NCBI GenBank assembly: GCA_037957365.1
Contig: JARHVA010001190.1
Location: 375,001-439,000 of the forward strand
From: Torreya grandis
Taxonomy: Eukaryota > Streptophyta > Pinopsida > Cupressales > Taxaceae
Direction: 5' to 3'
DNA: 64,000 bases
The translations under genes were made by a program, and so were the position numbers. Below, in pieces: positions 60,720 to 64,000 of the stretch (positions within the stretch are counted from its first letter, which is position 1; the number at the start of each line of letters is the position of its first letter). The notes beneath the pieces are model-generated. The model was not told the DNA's origin. It did no database searches and saw only the letters and a list, made by a program, of their open reading frames with translations.

Positions 60720-62122
60720 TGTAAACACTATAAAACCACACATAATGGTTCTAGATGTTGCAACACCCATAGATCAAACCATTACCCAACCTCCAACCAT
60801 GACCCTAAGTCAGTTTAGGTAACTAGATAAACCCAACTCACTAACTTACCCTTTTACCCCATTTAACATTAAACCCTCAACCATTGATAGTCACCTCAAC
60901 CACTAATGGTCACCTTGACTATTAATGGTTACGCTTCCCGATCTGAATAAAGACAACTCAAGCTATGTATAAGCTAACACATTAAAATTTAATATGGATG
61001 GCAAGCTAACATGTCAAAACAAGTGACCAAACCTCCTATAGAAACTTCTAACTCCATATCTATTTTCCTATAAAAGGAGGGTAGCAAGAGGTGCAAGGGG
61101 ATCCATCCATTCATCTAGGAACTTAGTAATCAGGCAATCAAGATATTAACCAATAATCATCAAGATCTTCTAGCATCAAGAACTTATTTGTAGGTCTTCC
61201 CTTTATCAAGTTAGAAACTATTATGGATACCCTAACCTTTACCAAAATTATTCCTCAAGCAAAGTACCATTACTCTACCAAAATTACTTCTCAGTTTATC
61301 ATTAGCCATCAAGCAATAAACTAGGTACATTTTTTGTTCCAAGTTTTATTTATTTAGTTTTTGAGATTCTTCCTTGCCTAAATCATACCCTTCTACATCA
61401 TACCCTCTAACCCCCTAACTCCAAATATACCTCCATCATCCTACTACATCCATTTTTTAACCTTTTTTTAACATACCCAGAACCCACAACAATTGTCGAT
61501 GATCACCCTGACCACCAATGATCACCTTTAACCATCAATGGTTACCCAACCACTGATGATCACCTTAACTACTGATAGTCATCCCAACCATTGACAATCA
61601 CTATAGTAGGAAATGATAATAAGTTATTTTAACCTTCTTACCCCCCAACCAAATTTCACTTTTTGACCTTCTACTATTCCTAGAGTCCCTACCTATTTTT
61701 TAGACCTAACCTGACTAGTTTAGCAATAGCATTGACCTACTATTTGCTTAATCAGTTTATCTTCTTTTATCAAACATTTATTCCTTCTTGCATTCCCTTG
61801 CAATTATTTCTATCATTTGATGTAAGTATTTCATCTTTATTTCTTTTAAATTAACCATTTTAAGAGTGTAGATTGACAGCCTCCTAGTAAGCTCATACTT
61901 CTTGGATCTAGCTCATGGTAGGTAATCCACCTTGTTATCCATCTACAAACCCATTTTTCTTTAGTGTTTTCTTATCTACAGGTTATTCTTCCCAATATAA
62001 AGATAATATCTTCACAATCATCTAGATCATGTGTGTATAAATAAATAGGTTCTTCTACCACACCCATAATTAGTTTTCTACTTATTCTTTCCCTAGAAAA
62101 TAAGATGAAATTGAGAGAAACA
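60720..62122 (+). repeat. Element F 3' LTR
   Basis: Begins TGTAAACACTATAAAACC and ends TTGAGAGAAACA. 1403 bp versus 1390 bp in the 5' copy. Palindrome arrays at 60873-60935 and 61486-61610; TATA-like box at 61068. Confidence 0.9.
61486..61610. repeat. Palindromic repeat array 2, 3' LTR of F
   Basis: Six units on about 19-21 bp spacing ('attgtcgatgatcaccc', 'tgaccaccaatgatcacct', 'ttaaccatcaatggttaccc', 'aaccactgatgatcacctt', 'aactactgatagtcatccc', 'aaccattgacaatcact'). Confidence 0.8.
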
Positions 62123-62127
62123 CATAT
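62123..62127. repeat. Target-site duplication of element F, right copy
   Basis: 'catat', identical to 45208-45212. Followed by the remainder of tandem unit 2 (62128-62176). Confidence 0.75.
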
Positions 62128-62176
62128 TTTGTATAAATATGAGAGTGTAAGAAAAACTAAGTCAAAATGAAAAAAC

Positions 62177-62810
62177 TTCTAAAATAATAAATGAATTTCC
62201 TTGACCCATTTTGGAAAAGAAAGTACATGTTAAAAATAATAGTTATATATGCCCCCAAGCCATTTAAAAAATTTGTCTATATATTTTTGGGAGAGGAGGG
62301 TTGTAAAACATGTTATGCCTTATGCCCTAAGACATATAAAATAAAAAATATTGTTTTATTCATTTGTTCATAATTATTTTATATGACCATGTTTTAATGA
62401 TACTTTTATCTTTCTCATTAGATAATGGTTAATGCATGTGTTCATGTTTTCCTACCTACTAATAATCCCCTATTACACATGATTAATATCAATTCAAAGT
62501 ATGGTAAATGGATGTAGAACATTGTATATGAGAACAATACAATCATTTTCCCATGATGAAATTTTATTATTCATATACTTTGAGACTATCTAAAGAAGGG
62601 CCAAGATTCTATCACTCCCACATAAAAAGGGACAAGAAAGGAAGTGTAAATGTTGGTTCTATGGTCATAACACCCTCTCAAAATAGGCTCCCCATGAGCC
62701 CCTCTAAGCACTTCACCTTATAATATATATAAAGTTACTCCTTATTCTAACCCTTTTATTCCTCTTGTTTTGCTTACTAGCCTAGAGTCCCTATGTGAGT
62801 TAAGACCCCT
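62177..62810. other. Unassigned DNA right of element F
   Basis: AT-rich up to about 62580, then gradually more C-rich. A 60-codon open frame at 62191-62373 has no family resemblance. The 5' end of the LINE probably lies somewhere in 62580-62810 but no boundary is visible. Confidence 0.4.
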
Positions 62811-63493
62811 GGGGTGCTTCTCCCTAATCCCCCACCTAACCCCCCACCACTTCCCCTCCACCCTCTTATCTTTCACCTAGCTACCCCTGAGCCCCCTCCC
62901 TCCCTCATCCTCTCTCTCCCCCCTATCTTCTCATCAGGCAATGGTCACCCCTCCTACACATGTGACCCCATCTTTGTTATACCAGCCCCTACCCCAAGCC
63001 TGGTACCTTAGCCCCCTACCAAACTTAGCCTGCCCCCCTCTTCCCCCATAGTTTCCACCTTGGGTTTGCCTCCCCCACCTTTTATCTTCTATATACCCTC
63101 CATATCCTCCCCCTTTTTCCTTGGGTACTCATCTACCTTCCCCACTTTTAGAGTTTGTTCAAGCCCTAACATGGAAAATCCCCCTTTTTGATAGCTTGGA
63201 TAGCTCTTTCCCTCCCCCCCTTGAGGCTCACCCCTCTCCCCTTTTTTTAAATCTTCAGATCTATGTAAAGATTGGGGGCAATGTTCTAAAACTCTTTCTC
63301 CCAACTAGGACCTTCCCCTAAATGAAGGGTTCACCAAAAATTCCAAAAGTAAAAGAGGAAGGAAAAAATCCAACATTGGTGTTACCCCAAAACCTATGGT
63401 AAGATCTCCAAGGATGGTCATAAGGAACTTATAAATGGCCAAAAACATTACTAAGGGCTCCCAGTAAACTCTTAAAATCCATCAGGATAAGAA
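62811..63493 (+). pseudogene. Probable LINE ORF1 remnant, Pro/Ser-rich end
   Basis: C-rich, unlike its surroundings. Open stretches at 62814-63011 and 63121-63321 are Pro/Ser/Leu-rich. Near 63320-63440 a frame reads KNSKSKRGRKKSNIGVTPKP, the Lys/Arg-rich RGRK type seen where ORF1 ends and ORF2 begins in plant L1 elements. No zinc knuckle is seen. Assignment rests mostly on its place just before a clear ORF2 start. Confidence 0.5.
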
Positions 63494-64000
63494 ATTAAAA
63501 TCATTTTTTGGAACATCAAGGGTTTAAATAACCAAAGGAAATAGCGGACCCTCTAAATTCTCATAAAAAGGGTTAAACCTTCTATTCTTATCATTCAAGA
63601 AACCAAAATGTCTAATTTTATTCTCAAATACTATGTTATAAGAATCTGGAGGAATGCTCAAGCTCTATCCTCTAAGTCTATAGGACATTTAGGTGGACTA
63701 GTAATTTTTTGGAACCTAGATGTCTTGGGAGGAGATCTCCTATGGAATATAAATCATCAAATTTCTATTTTATTCACAGATTTTGATAGAAATGATAGAT
63801 GGATTTTAACCAATGTCTACACCCCAAATGTTAAATCTATTAGAAACTTTCTTTGGAAAAACATGTTAGATTTCTTAAGGACCTATTTAAATTAGAACTA
63901 GATTGTTTTTGGGGACTTCAACACCCTCTCACTCCTAGGGACAAAAAAGGGGGTCAGTTAGACTTCACTGGTAGCATGTTAGAGTTTAACTTCATTGTAA
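63494..64000 (+). pseudogene. LINE (L1-type) ORF2 endonuclease, truncated by window end
   Basis: Frame from 63494: IKIIFWNIKGLNNQRK-stop-RTL, LIKRVKPSILIIQETKM, then an open 95-codon stretch at 63608-63895 with GHLGGLVIFWNLDVLGGDLL, RWILTNVYTPN and RNFLWKNMLDFL. After stops, IVFGDFNTLSLLGTKKGGQL, DFTGSMLEFNFIV. This is the apurinic/apyrimidinic-type endonuclease of plant L1 ORF2: N (WNIKGLN), E (QETK), VY-PN and GDFN motifs in order. The usual start codon (MKxxxWNxRG) reads ATT. RT would lie beyond the window. Two stops in the first 25 codons and others later make it a pseudogene. Confidence 0.85.

Larger units (their letters stand above)
45213..62122 (+). mobile_element. Element F: 16.9-kb Tat-type Ty3/gypsy retrotransposon with antisense PMD gene
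   Basis: LTRs at 45213-46602 and 60720-62122, target duplication CATAT on both sides, and a polypurine tract at 60706-60719. Order on the plus strand: Pro/Thr-rich gag arm, gag, long low-complexity linker, protease, RT, RNase H, archaeal-type RNase H, integrase; then a 4.8-kb 3' region with a minus-strand PMD pseudogene. Arrays of a palindromic 20-bp repeat lie in both LTRs and before the antisense gene. LTR identity over 145 bp counted by eye is about 86 percent. Catalytic residues of RT, second RNase H and integrase are kept, but frames are broken. Confidence 0.9.

Overview
This is plant nuclear repeat DNA. I see no intact host gene, no rRNA or tRNA gene and nothing prokaryotic. Almost all of the window consists of old, broken LTR retrotransposons of the Ty3/gypsy superfamily, plus the start of a LINE at the right edge. 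The sequence is very AT-rich and CG dinucleotides are rare. Coding remnants repeatedly carry TAG or TAA where the family has Gln, as expected if methylated cytosines decayed to T. Large elements (up to about 17 kb), long old LTRs and extreme AT content suggest a large, slowly purged seed-plant genome. A gymnosperm such as Welwitschia would fit, but that is inference and not shown.

Layout. 1-2329: unassigned AT-rich DNA. 2330-40405: element A, minus strand, LTRs of about 3.04 kb, domain order gag-PR-aRNH-RT-RNH-IN. Two younger elements sit inside A. Element B (5604-22360, plus strand) lies in the remnant between A's left LTR and its integrase. Element D (32062-39823, plus strand, gag and protease only) lies in A's right LTR. 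Removing D leaves a right LTR of 3042 bp against 3050 bp on the left, which supports the nesting. 40406-45207: unassigned AT-rich DNA with a degraded LTR-like piece near 44.3 kb. 45213-62122: element F, plus strand, 16.9 kb, flanked by a CATAT target duplication and inserted into one unit of a 142-bp tandem duplication. 62.8-64.0 kb: 5' part of an L1-type LINE running off the window.

B and F are both Tat-lineage type (RT, RNase H, second archaeal-type RNase H, integrase). Each has a long 3' region carrying a decayed plant mobile domain (PMD; MAIN/MAIL1-like) gene on the opposite strand. In both, the antisense gene is preceded by an array of short repeats with a 20-21 bp period, and the same array type recurs at the element's 5' end (in B just inside the 5' LTR and in inverted orientation; in F inside both LTRs). 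In both, a CAT-rich low-complexity tract lies between integrase and the end of the antisense gene. The repeat sequences differ between B and F while the layout is the same. This suggests a cis-repeat/trans-factor module and is the most interesting thing here.

Every coding region is a pseudogene. F keeps the catalytic residues of RT, second RNase H and integrase; B and A have lost several.
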